64,000 nt of DNA from Chondrosia reniformis (lineage: Eukaryota; Porifera; Demospongiae; Chondrillida; Chondrillidae): positions 5,008,899-5,072,898 of the forward strand of contig OX359202.1 of assembly GCA_947172415.1 (NCBI GenBank). The letters run 5' to 3'. Below are positions 37,370 to 49,145 of the stretch, in pieces; the first letter of the stretch is position 1, and each line of letters opens with the position of its first letter. A model generated the notes under the pieces. The model searched no databases. It saw only the letters and a program-made list of their open reading frames with translations, and was not told where the DNA came from. The translations under genes were made by a program, and so were the position numbers.

Positions 37370-40300
37370 TCAAGCAATAAGAACAATAAATATTATGAAG
37401 AAAACAATTAGCACTAAAAATATTTTTATCATTAGCCATCGATTAGAGGTTATTCCTTTAAAATACTTTAAAAGCTCCCCATAAGCAGCCTCAACATTAT
37501 TCTGAGTCTCGGAAACATTGGCATCAATTCTGCAGGTAGAAGATAATAATGATCAGTCCTTGTTTACACCAATGCTAATCAATTATAAATACTGAATCAG
37601 ATGTACGTATGGGTAATAACTGGCCCCTTTAAACAGTTGCAGCTTACTGTATTTCATCTCCCAAAGCATAGCTATGGCTAGGTCATCAAAGATAACTAAC
37701 TAACATAACTCTTCACCAACCACAAGTAAATCAATAACCCTCGTTTACACATGTATTGTGGGGAAAGGCACAACTTTAAAAAAGAAAATCAGTTCACTGC
37801 CAAGTTCTTTTCCATATATCCAGCAGTATTAGCTTATTAAGATATCATAAAAAAATGGCTGCCATAAACGAAAATGGCTGCCATAAGAAGGGGTTTTCCA
37901 TAATGTCAGTGTCCAGGTAATAGTAAGTGTATTAATTATTTATTTTAGTCAGTAACATACATCTACCTTATAACTTGTTCTTCCTGCTCTTTTACCATTA
38001 CTGCAAGCTGCTTAAATATGCCACCCAACTCCACAATGGTCTGTTCAATGTTTTGCATAGCTTCTGCTCTCTCTTGGATGTAAGCATCCTAGCACATAAG
38101 ATATAACCTACTTACATCCTAGCACATGAGATATAACCTACTTACATCCTAGCACATGAGATATAACCTACTTACATCCTAGCACATGAGATATAACCTA
38201 CTTACATCCTAGCACATAAGATATAACCTACTTACATCCTAGCACATGAGATATAACCTACTTACATCCTAGCACATGAGATATAACCTACTTACATCCT
38301 AGATAGTGGCTCATGCAGTGAATAAGGAAATGTTGGTTTAAAATGGTTTCCTCATTCAAAGTCCTATAGGGTCTTCCAAAGCAATAGGATATAACCCATG
38401 TACTTAAATAAGACTTGTTTTGCAAAGAAGACACAAATATAACAAAATTCTTAATCAGGTTCTTGTCAAAAGTTGTAGTTCTATTTATGCACTTTATGAA
38501 CTCAAAGTGCAGAGCAATAATGTTATCCATGCTTTATATAATCAACAACACGAGTATCTTGATGCACAATGTACACTAATCATTGGTCGTGACATCTCTG
38601 TAGTAAACTTGTGTAAGCCGTGACTGTCTTCATACGTATCTAACTAAAAACAGGCCTTATTCTTAATTTAAAATGTCATTGAGGTAACTTCCTGATTGTT
38701 CTGTTATTTTCAAAGGAGGTCAACTGAAAAGATTTTTTGATACATACACATGTGTATTTGTACCTCTTGATTCATGACTTGCATCTGAGCTTGTCTGTCA
38801 GCCTGTAGGCCGTCCATATTCAGAGCTACAGACTGGCCTGGGTCACTTGTCCCTCCCCCTCTCAAGACTGAACCATTCTGAGAAGAAGTAAAGTCAGGAA
38901 CACTCAGAGGGACTGCAGAAAACTGCTCCCTGCGTATTTTCTGCTGCTTCAAATTCTATAGATACAAAATATAAATAAAATGGAACGACCATCTAAAGTG
39001 ATACAATCTATAACTGTTTAATTAGCATACATCATTAAAGAGAAATAAGTACAGTATTTCGAGTTTAAAAACTCGTGGGGCACCAGGCGTCCCCATGCAA
39101 ACTTGAACTACTTGCTGGTTCTTATTAGATGTCCGGTTAACCGATTATGGTATTCTCTTGTATGCCATCAATACTACCATACCTCAGTTCTCATCTCTAA
39201 GACTGATTTGAAATCCAATGACATGTTTGCAAGCTTTGACTATATACAAAAAGAAACAAACTTCAAGTGTATACAGACTTGAGATGGACGTACCACCGTA
39301 TTATAAGTGGCCTCTCAACTATCTGGCCACAAGGGGACCAAGGGTAGGCTCATCTAAGAAAGTAATGCTGCAAGGTATTCTATTTGTGTTTAACATTCAG
39401 AATTAGACATGAGTGTATCAAAAATCGTCAGAAATGGGTCATATGTATACGAGGTAAAGTAAACATACAAAATATATCTAAGTACATTGTATTGTAAAGC
39501 AGTGATTAATACTAGTGTTAATGTGGCAATTCACTGAGGATGAGTGACCCCTGGTTCCTACTCATAAGAGTTGACCCCTACCTCGAAAAACAAGGAGTTA
39601 GATTCCACTCTACTGGAATGACTTACTTGTAAGGAGACCAATACGTTTCCCTTGTGAGTGACTAGGTGTTTGGATTGGCCACTGTATTTATTCTTGGATC
39701 TCTAAAGAATATGAATTAAAGGGAAATATTGTTGTCACTACTAACCCATGGAACCAGCCAACTTCTTCCAATAGATGATTCAATTAAGTAAAGCTGGTGT
39801 AGGCTACCTCATACAATGTCTAATGTATTCTAATTGCAGCTACAATTAAAATTTAACCAATCTAAAGTTAACCAATCAAATCCAATCAAAGTTAACCAAT
39901 CAAATCTATAACAGAACCAACACCAGTAAAATTGATTTTTCAACATACGTACACGTAGTAAGTAAACAGGATACATATAAAGTTCATGCTTTCATGAAAT
40001 GGTAGTGCAATACAAACTAGTCCTTCCTTATTTTAAAGAGATGTATGTCAGTTTAATCAGTAAATTTAAAATTGTTTTTGTTCTACGATGTGTACCAAGT
40101 GAAATCTCTCACGATGAAGCTAAGACAATAACGTAAGCAATGTAATCTTAAAGAGATCCCTCTGTAGGCACTTCTCTCTAAGCCATTAAGCTTACCTCCT
40201 GTAGAAAGGCAATGTCAGAATTGACTTTGGCAATGTCCTGTTTAATGACACCTGTAAGTTCTTGTATTTCCGATGCAGGATCCCCAAAAAGGCTCCGTCC

Positions 40301-41172
40301 ACGAGCCACTGTATGCAGAAAACATAAATACTTAATGTAACATATAGAAACAAAAGGGATCCAGCAGCAACAGAGAAAGAGTTTCTGCACAAGATATTCA
40401 TAAGTAACAAAGCTCACATTCCGCCAACTTCTCCAATTTGGCACAAGTTCTACTAATATCCAATCCAATTGCTCTATAGAAAACAGTTTCATAAAATCAT
40501 GAGTGTACGTATATAACTTCACCACCAATGTATTCGATGGCCAATCCATGTCCTATGTACGTACTTTGCCATTTGCATGAACTCTGAAGGTTTTATTGTA
40601 GCTCTAGAAATAGCTGCACCTCGAGGGTCCTGTGTTGAAGTACACATACGTAGCAAATATAATAACTCTTTCTCGTCTATCTGCCAACCCACATACACTT
40701 ACATATACACATGTACACATACGTACATACGTACATACATGTATATATGTATGTACATAAATAATCTAATACACAATTTTTCTTACATGCTACATCTACT
40801 TAAAAGGCCTTTAGGGAACTAAACCTAGTGAGGACTTTGGATGAGGATACAAGAATTTCTCCTTCTACTTCTCTTCTTCTCTATTGGGCCAGACAGATTT
40901 TTCTGGGAATTCCACCCTTCATCAATGACCCTGGAAATCTTTGTCTTCTTTTTGATCTTTTGCGAGTCTATACACACACATACTTACATATACCATATAG
41001 GCTGAACGAGCGCGTCATGTAAGTGACCAAAGTGTAATATTCAGTGGGTCCACTAAAGAAATATCGGCTAAAAAGACCCTAAAGTGCCATACATTTCACT
41101 TACCTGAGGTTGTCTAGATTGTAAGGACCGAATAACAGATTGAAATTCCGACGTTCTATCTCTGCCAGTCAT
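37370..41172 (-). CDS. STX5: Syntaxin-5 (Qa-SNARE of ER-Golgi traffic)
   Basis: Minus-strand exons 41104-41172, 40565-40629, 40418-40473, 40196-40308, 39627-39701, 39183-39239, 38764-38955, 37967-38088 and 37370-37529 join in phase to 302 residues (human short form about 301). It starts MTGRDRTSEFQSVIRSLQ, matching the family's MSCRDRTQEF. It continues with the Habc helices (AIGLDISRTCAKLEKLAELA, SLFGDPASEIQELTGVIKQD), NLKQQKIRREQF, a SNARE motif (residues about 209-270: AEAMQNIEQTIVELGGIFKQ, QEEQVIRIDANV) and a C-terminal anchor after SNRWLMIKIFLVLIV. Upstream of the chosen ATG the frame stays open for about 50 codons to a TGA, without another ATG. Exon 8's acceptor is the last unit of a 30-bp tandem array. 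Confidence 0.95.
38088..38300. repeat. 30-bp tandem array that copies a splice acceptor, 7 units
   Basis: On the minus strand each unit contains GTGCTAG/GAT/GTAAGT: the acceptor of syntaxin-5 exon 8, the first codon of that exon, and then a consensus donor. The unit nearest the gene leads directly into exon 8 at 38088. Units differ only at one A/G site. Confidence 0.95.
40768..40972 (+). repeat. Family B repeat copy
   Basis: Nearly full-length copy, antisense in syntaxin-5 intron 1, bounded by ACACAATTTTTCTTACATGC and CTTTTGCGAGTC. Confidence 0.75.
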
Positions 41173-41559
41173 CGTGGAGTCGTATAATACTGTAGAAGTT
41201 TGGTTTTCTGATGTAACAGTTGTAGTAGAATCAAATGTCGAAGTCGGGGCTTGTCCAAATCGTCGCCTCAACTCAATGCTTCCGTAACTAGCCAGCTTGT
41301 ATTGATATCAGTGATCTGTTGTTCTAGCCAAAGAGACCAAACATATACGTATAAGGACCTCCTTTTTTTAAGAGTAAATCCCTAAATTAATAATATGACG
41401 TCATCGTATGTAAATTATAGTTCTCCATTAATCAACCATTTAAAGAAAAATAATAGGGATTTTTAGAAAAGCATACCTAAATCTGCTTCAATAGTTAAGT
41501 AAGTAGACCAATACTGTGATAATAATTTATATACTCATTGTGATCTGAGTTATCAGTTA

Positions 41560-41632
41560 TCTTAGCATAGAGCTACAATTGCCACAGCAATGCTTCCCTC
41601 GTGTTTCATGATGTTTATTTCATTCTGATAAC
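41560..41632 (-). repeat. SINE family A fragment
   Basis: Contains GAGCTACAATTGCCACAGCA, the reverse of the tRNA-like block, and part of the head. Truncated; lies between syntaxin-5 and the ChaC gene. Confidence 0.6.
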
Positions 41633-41640
41633 TAACTGTT

Positions 41641-41895
41641 CAAGATTTATAAACACACCTTCTAACATGATCGCCCTCCCTTCCACTTAATAAGCTTTAT
41701 GAACACACCTTCTAACATGATCACCCTCCCTTCCACTTAATAAGCTTTATGAACACACCTTCTAACATGATCACCCTTCCTTCCACTTAATAAGCTTTAT
41801 AAACACACCTAGCATGATCACCCTTCCTTCCACTTAATAAGCTTTATAAACATACCTTCTAACATGCACAGTCGCCCTTCCTTTAAATTCAATAA
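41641..41895. repeat. 50-bp tandem repeat, about 5 units
   Basis: AACACACCTTCTAACATGAT recurs every 50 bp, degrading in the last two units. It lies in the spacer before the ChaC stop codon. Confidence 0.9.
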
Positions 41896-41958
41896 ATCAT
41901 AAAAAGACAATGTATTTACTGCAGTCATTAATGTGTTAAATTAATGGTGTCATTTCCA

Positions 41959-44900
41959 TTACTCATTAGAGTTTGCCTCTATGGTAGCTAGTGAGAAGTG
42001 TTTGTGATATGTACACTGGCAGGGAATGGTTCTTGAGATTGACCGTTGTCTATTATTGCTCTTCCTCAGCTGCAGCATATCCTTAACTATCTCTCCCAAC
42101 TCACTTAGATGACCATCGACCTCCATCACAGAATGTTGATCCAAATAGTCATACAGCGCAAGCAGATACTCTGCATTACATCCACTGTACCCCCTGGACA
42201 CAGCTATGTGCTCTGCCATAGTGTCAACTGGTGCTGGCCCCAGATAATGCGGGTTATCCTCGGATGCTAAGTACACCTCGACTTGAAATGGTGACTCCAG
42301 GGGGTTAGAAGGATAAAATGTGGTCTGAACACGTATATAACCGGTCTCTGTAGAGTCAATGTAGGGGACAATATTGGACTGTATTTCAAATGCCTTTCCC
42401 CATGTCTGCATCTACATGAGATGAGATGAGAACTCTTATATAAGCTGTCACTTCAGTTGATATTGTATTAAATAGGTGTGTGAAGTACATATGAAAGTAT
42501 TATCTTACGTTCTTCTCTTTAACAAGTGTCAAGACACGCCCAGGCTGTGCACAAATGAAAAAAGAGACAATTTAAATGGCTTTCCCTTTTGGTCTATTGA
42601 TACTTTTGAGACTGAAGACCAAATATATATTAGTATAATAGGTTATATATTAGTATAATAGGCTATATATTAGTATACACAGCCTTTAAATGTAACAGAT
42701 TGTATATTTCAACTTTTATAGGCAACACTTAAAAGTTGTCTAACAGTGATCAAACAAAAGAGGTCATTAGACCTTTCCTGTACCCAGAAGCCAATGCAAG
42801 TCATGTACTACCAGTACTAGTATGATGTAATACAATAATAGTGTTTGTGATTGTGCAGACATTAAAAGAGATTGGAAAATGATGCAACTTGCAATTGTAG
42901 GTATGGATACTTGCATGGCTTCACTAACCAGTATTTACAGTGTGTAATAACTTTACAATTAAGACTATATCTCTATATAGATTGCATCACAATGTTAAAC
43001 AAACAATATTTCCATAATCCATTCCTCGTGCTTACTGAATACAAACATTAGCTTATATAGACTGATTTAGTATAGTTAAATTTGAGACTAGAAAAATGGA
43101 TGTACTTCAGGGGAATTCTCTTACTGTTGATGTTTCAATTTTTGGCATGAATTTCAATTTATTATCAATCAATCAATCCATTTATCAATATTTGTGGTAT
43201 TTTATTTAAGTGTAGTGTGAATACCATCATCATATTCTGACTTTAACTTTCAGGTGCTCCCTCTATATAACAGGCACCCCCATGGAAGGCTATACATATA
43301 TCAGTCATCACTATGTACGTTAGACCACCAAAAGACTTCTTAAAGTCATCTGGAAATTATGAAGTCTCATACAGAAGACTTTTACATTCAAGCTAGTACT
43401 GCATGGCATTGCTATTTGCCCTATATATGATAGAATTAAAATTAGGTTCACCAAAATGGAGAATGGAAATGTGTAAAGATTATACTGAATTCGCTAAGTC
43501 ATAGACCATCTAGTTACAGTTATATAGTACATAGACCATCTAGTTACGGTTATATAGTACATAGACCATCTAGTTACAGTTATATAGTACATAGACCATC
43601 TAGTTACAGTTATATAGTACATAGACCATCTAGTTACGGTTATATAGTACATAGACCATCTAGTTACGGTTATATAGTACATAGACCATCTAGTTACGGT
43701 TATATAGTACATAGACCATCTAGTTACAGTTATATAGTACATAGACCATCTAGTTACGGTTATATAGTACATAGACCATCTAGTTACGGTTATATAGTAC
43801 ATAGACCATCTAGTTACAGTTATATAGTACATAGACCATCTAGTTACAGTTATATAGTACATAGACCATCTAGTTACAGTTATATAGTACATAGACCATC
43901 TAGTTACGGTTATATAGTACATAGACCATCTAGTTACGGTTATATAGTACATAGACCATCTAGTTACGGTTATATAGTACATAGACCATCTAGTTACAGT
44001 TATATAGTACATAGACCATCTAGTTACGGTTATATAGTACATAGACCATCTAGTTACGGTTATATAGTACATAGACCATCTAGTTACGGTTATATAGTAC
44101 ATAGACCATCTAGTTACGGTTATATAGTACATAGACCATCTAGTTACGGTTATATAGTACATAGACCATCTAGTTACGGTTATATAGTACATAGACCATC
44201 TAGTTACGGTTATATAGTACATAGACCATCTAGTTACGGTTATATAGTACATAGACCATCTAGTTACAGTTATATAGTACATAGACCATCTAGTTACGGT
44301 TATATAGTACATAGACCATCTAGTTACAGTTATATAGTACATAGACCATCTAGTTACAGTTATATAGTACATAGACCATCTAGTTACAGTTATATAGTAC
44401 ATAGATCATCTAGTTACAGTTATATAGTACATAGACCATCTAGTTACGGTTATATAGTACATAGACCATCTAGTTACGGTTATATAGTACATAGACCATC
44501 TAGTTACAGTTATATAGTACATAGACCATCTAGTTACAGTTATATAGTACATAGACCATCTAGTTACGGTTATATAGTACATAGACCATCTAGTTACGGT
44601 TATATAGTACATAGACCATCTAGTTACAGTTATATAGTACATAGACCATCTAGTTACAGTTATATAGTACATAGACCATCTAGTTACAGTTATATAGTAC
44701 ATAGACCATCTAGTTACGGTTATATAGTACATAGACCATCTAGTTACGGTTATATAGTACATAGACCATCTAGTTACAGTTATATAGTACATAGACCATC
44801 TAGTTACAGTTATATAGTACATAGACCATCTAGTTACAGTTATATAGTACATAGACCATCTAGTTACAGTTATATAGTACATAGACCATCTAGTTACAGT

Positions 44901-46153
44901 TATATAGTACATAGACCATCTAGTTACAGTTATATAGTACATAGACCATCTAGTTACGGTTATATAGTACATAGACCATCTAGTTACGGTTATATAGTAC
45001 ATAGACCATCTAGTTACAGTTATATAGTACATAGACCATCTAGTTACAGTTATATAGTACATAGACCATCTAGTTACGGTTATATAGTACATAGACCATC
45101 TAGTTACAGTTATATAGTACTTGCATATGGTTTTATGATTTGCAATGGAAACACTATAAACATTTATTTTGACTGCTGAGGACATTTGCTTCTAATTACT
45201 TATACCCAATTATATCACTAAAGTGAGTGCAATGTATACATTCCAATAAAGTGTTAAATGAACTTGTTACTCTTAGTTCTATATTGAACCTATTATGTTA
45301 GACTTTGTACCCTCCCTGTACCCATAGATAATATATATGGTACAATTCAAAGAGGAAGTTTGCAATTAGGAAACATTTATAAAATTAATTGATGTTTTCA
45401 GAACTGGGACTGACATCTTTTATGATGTAACCATCAGAACTAAAAAGACAAAGTCTAAAGATACTAGAAATGGAAGTACACGTAAAATAATGTAGTTGTC
45501 TTCATATATATGCTCGCCTCAGAAATATATAATATTTACATGTCTTATACCCATCTCATGATCAGAAATATATAAATATATTTGTCTTCATATATGCCCA
45601 CGCCTCATGATCAGAAATACGAGTGATTATAGAGTACAGGGTATAATACAAACATTGCCATCTTGTGAATAAGTAAACCTATATAATGAAGTTTTTGCAT
45701 GGGATGTGGCGAACAGGATTAATATCAGAATAAAGTTATGAATTTCATTATTAGACGACGATGTCTTTTAGCTACCTCAGGGTCTGAGAAGTCGAAACTC
45801 ACCTTCAGGACAGTATAGTTTAGCTTCCATTGTAGAAATGTAACCATAACTAGATGGTCTACGATATTACGAAAACTTAGCAAATTAAATAAAATGCACC
45901 ATTCAATCCTTCGACTATAATTAATTGTAGTCGAAAGATCTTTATTACACCGCATAGAAATGGTTACAAGCTAACTCACAGCTTCAGGTACGCCTCTGTG
46001 GTCGGGACTGCCCTGCCAGAATCGCCTTCCCATGCCTTCAACGTAACCGACCCTGTCGTTGGAGTATTGAAACACTCCTTTCTTCCACATAAGCGACCCG
46101 TAAGCAAATATCCACACCGTATTTGACTGCATCGTTCCTCTTCTCTTATCCAC
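41959..46153 (-). CDS. CHAC: ChaC-family gamma-glutamylcyclotransferase (glutathione-specific)
   Basis: Minus-strand exons 45980-46153, 42509-42544 (36 bp) and 41959-42411 join in phase to 220 residues (human CHAC1 222). ChaC enzymes degrade glutathione in the cytosol to 5-oxoproline and Cys-Gly. Seen are the nucleotide-like fold start [28 protein letters not shown], the micro-exon [20 protein letters not shown], the likely catalytic Glu in [16 protein letters not shown], and [19 protein letters not shown] short extra tail (about 50 residues) follows [10 protein letters not shown]. An ATG seven codons downstream (MQSNTVW) is an alternative start. Intron 1 is 3.4 kb and holds the 1.6-kb satellite. 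Divergent from ARV1. Confidence 0.94.
43501..45120. repeat. 30-bp satellite, 54 units
   Basis: Fifty-four head-to-tail units beginning ATAGACCATCTAGTTAC, each followed by A or G and then GTTATATAGTAC. By my count 27 units carry A and 27 carry G. The only other change is one C-to-T at 44406. The variable base is the G of the unit's single CpG. It is intronic in the ChaC gene. Open frames across it are artefacts of a 30-bp period. Confidence 0.98.
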
Positions 46154-46274
46154 GGATCTAGTTAAACCCCTCCGTCGCTCTTAGAGGATATATAGAGTAA
46201 CCTGTTTTCGTTTCCTTGGTTTTCTTTATATACAAAGGCCAATGTAAACAATAGAGTTGCGAAATCAAATAAAA
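46154..46274. promoter_or_regulatory. Head-to-head promoter region (CHAC / ARV1)
   Basis: The divergent start codons are 121 bp apart, so both promoters must overlap here. Inferred from layout; no specific element identified. Confidence 0.5.
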
Positions 46275-48293
46275 ATGGCTGTCTGCATTGAATGCGGAAC
46301 AAGATCCCGTAAACCATTATATCAAACTTTTGGTGGTAATATACAACTAAATTCTTGTGTAAGGAATATATTAACTACTGAGCATGTAAAAATAAGTTCA
46401 AATATCAACCTGTAAAGATTAACAATATCATGTTTGCCAGGGCCACTGTGGACATATTATAGACAAATATATAGAATGTGAAGGCCTAATCATATGTTTG
46501 GATTTGATGCTACATCGACTGCAAGTAATGCGACATCTCCTGTTTAATTACCACATTACAACCTTTGTGAGTTCAATGAATCTGAACACTCTAACTTTTC
46601 TATGAATACTATTATTTCTTTCATGCAGTATTCATTTGTGATGCTGATAATGGTCTTACTGGCAACATCTTATATCCATATATGAAATAATTTTAGAGAA
46701 AGCATTTTCACATTCTTGTGGGCACAAAACTATTTTCCAAAATAATTGTACCATCTCCCGCCTAGTACCATGATGTCACAGTGTCTGGAACTATATATAG
46801 ACCTAAGACATTTCTCATGTGATAATGATTTCCTTTTTACAAATTATCTATTGCATCATTAACCTGGCTTTCCCTTTTTTAAATGGAATCCAAGTCAGCA
46901 ATGCCTAAGATACTAGGCTCCAACCACAAAAGAAGTGGTAATCATACCTGTTTCATGTGCTAATTCCTTTTTGGATTTTTGAACTATTTCCTTAATGACC
47001 TCTACATAGCAAACTGCTCTCCTATGATCCAGTGTGCTCGTTTCATTGGATTGACAAACAGTATTATTTCTATATGTTTCTTTTCCATTCCATCATTGGT
47101 AAGGAGAAAGTAGTTTTAGTCTTTAGAGTTTCAAGATTCTTAGATAATTACTGTGATATTTCTCTTCCTCTTATATGAACCTTTCACTATGAGCAGTAAA
47201 TATATAGCATAAAGAATTGCTCAAATCATAGTATTGGCTAATTTAAGATTAAGGCCATGTTTCAGATGCTAATGATAGATCTGACATTCTGTTAGCTAAT
47301 ATATTTGCAATTAAAATTTAGCTAAATATACCTACGTATTCCCTGCTTTTTTAATATTTTATTTATATGGTATATTGTTTTAGAGTATGGACTTCAGCTG
47401 AATTTGTTTATACTACTCATACATTGTGTTGGAAGGTTTACTTCACATCTGGAGTAAGTTCACTTTGTGTTTGTGCAAGTAAAAAGGTACTTATGTATTG
47501 TTGGCTGTTAGATTAAGTGGCTATGACCTATAATAGAATAAGGATTTCTTCGTGAAGGGTTGAATTCCCAGAAACAGCTGTCTGGCCCATACAGTGAAGA
47601 AGAAAAGTAAAAGGAGAAACCTCTTGTATCCTCATCGAAAGCTCTCACTAGGTTTAGTTCTCTATAGACCTTTTACTCTAAAGTTGCAAGAAAATGGTGT
47701 ATTAGATTCTTTTGTTGTCTTTGCCATGGGATATGTCATTTGGACCTCCTTACACTCAGTAATATATTTATTTATTTCAACATTTTTTTTACTTTTCCTT
47801 GCTTCACTTTAGATTCAGTGTTCACAGACTTGGTGCCAAGTCTCTATTACTTGGTAGTTATGCAGCCATGTTTGTCATACCAGCCACTGTGTGGTCTAGC
47901 ACCTGGAAGGGTATCTATCTTCATTTGCCATGGTTACTGGTGATGACATCACATGTTCAAATTCTTAGAGGTATGTATAAGTATAATAATACAGGTTTAG
48001 TGGTGTGATAACATGAATAAAATATGTGTTCCTTCCATTAATGCTTGGTCTCACTAGATACCTTTGGAAAATAGTGAATATTTATTTATCTTTTCCTTCA
48101 CTATATCTTAGCACTCACCAGATCCAATTTAGTAGTGGCAACCATTTCCATAGCAACTATGAACTATTCAATCCATGTGATAGGATATTATATTTCTATT
48201 GGAATGAATCATCTGTTTTCTATGCAACTTTATCAGTCGGACTCCTTGTTGCACATTTTGACAGAAAATTTATTGAATTTCAAAATTGTATGA
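46275..48293 (+). CDS. ARV1: ARV1 (ER sterol/lipid homeostasis protein)
   Basis: Exons 46275-46358, 46441-46566, 47386-47453, 47813-47970 and 48112-48293 join in phase to 205 residues. ARV1 is an ER membrane protein involved in sterol and GPI-precursor distribution. The N-terminal ARV1 homology domain is clear: paired zinc-type cysteines (CIECG then CGHCGH) followed by IDKYIECEGLIICLDLMLHR and MRHLLFNYHI. Hydrophobic segments follow (LQLNLFILLIHCVGRF, LLLGSYAAMFVIPATVW, LPWLLVMTSHVQIL, then the last exon). Exon 3 uses an acceptor ending TTTTAGAG; the first AG would put a stop in frame. Short relative to human ARV1 (271). No long open frame marks this gene, so it is easily missed. Confidence 0.9.
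47552..47709 (-). repeat. Family B repeat copy, slightly truncated
   Basis: Reversed copy in ARV1 intron 3, with CCTCATCGAAAGCTCTCAC and the AAAATGGTGTATTAGATT end. Confidence 0.7.
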
Positions 48294-48699
48294 TTTCAAT
48301 TCATTTGAAGGGAAGTGTTTTTCCTAAATAAAAAAAATGTAATATTAATGGCTTCCAGGGCAGATATGAGTTAACAAAACAATGAAAGATGTTATGTATA
48401 GATAAAAGGAGTGATAAATCAAACCACAATTATTTTCACAGGGAAGAGGTTGACAGTCGTGTATACTGGTATATTTAGGCTAATACCCACTTCTTCACCT
48501 GACCCAAGTTAAAAGGTCTTGAGAATTCCTTAGTGCATGGCACCTTGGTATATGTATATAGCAGCTGGATCGTCACCACACTATATGCTTGCATTGATTG
48601 GTATAAGAATTGCCAGCATTTGACCTTTGAATATCATCCTTTGACTTTTAGAGCACTAGCATCTAAAGACGATCCATTACCTCAGTACTCCTTTACAAT

Positions 48700-48862
48700 A
48701 AATTACTATAACTGTATATATGTAATAGTTATATTTGCATTTTCGCGGGATAACACAAACTTATATATAGGCGTTTACTGAGTTATTGGTGGGATATTGC
48801 ATTGTATAACTATATCACTAGTTGTGGAATATAATTTGCCTTGGTTGCCCCAGCAACAGAGT
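48700..48862. repeat. Dispersed repeat family C, copy 3
   Basis: Shares TTTACTGAGTTATTGGTGGG and TTGTGGAATATAATTTGCC with 24390 and 30048. It lies in the convergent ARV1 / PLEKHD1-like spacer (48294-49145), where I see no gene. Confidence 0.6.
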
Positions 48863-49145
48863 ACGTCTATATATAGTGTTGCAGTTTTTAGAGACGTAAA
48901 TAAAGTACATTAATATACCGAATGCATTTTTACTTTGATCTTTGTATGTATACAATAATATTTGACCCCCAAATTTGTCATATATTGCAGCTATAAGGGG
49001 TTTTGTTTTGAATCTAATGCACATAATATTTTAACTATAAATTCCTTAGAAATTTTCAAAAATGTAAATACATGTACATAATGGAAACGCTAGGGTAAAG
49101 TAGAAAATACATAAAATAGTTGCTTGTCAGCTTAACAAGGTGGAA

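Noticed and set aside
43494-45185. Two long minus-strand ORFs (302 and 259 codons) of a 10-residue repeat
   Set aside because: They are artefacts of a 30-bp satellite period, which keeps frames open. They lie in a ChaC intron and show no signal, start context or independent homology.
45725-45955. 76-codon minus ORF with exon-like splice borders in the ChaC intron
   Set aside because: It does not match the ChaC fold, and the correct middle exon is 42509-42544. No family recognised.
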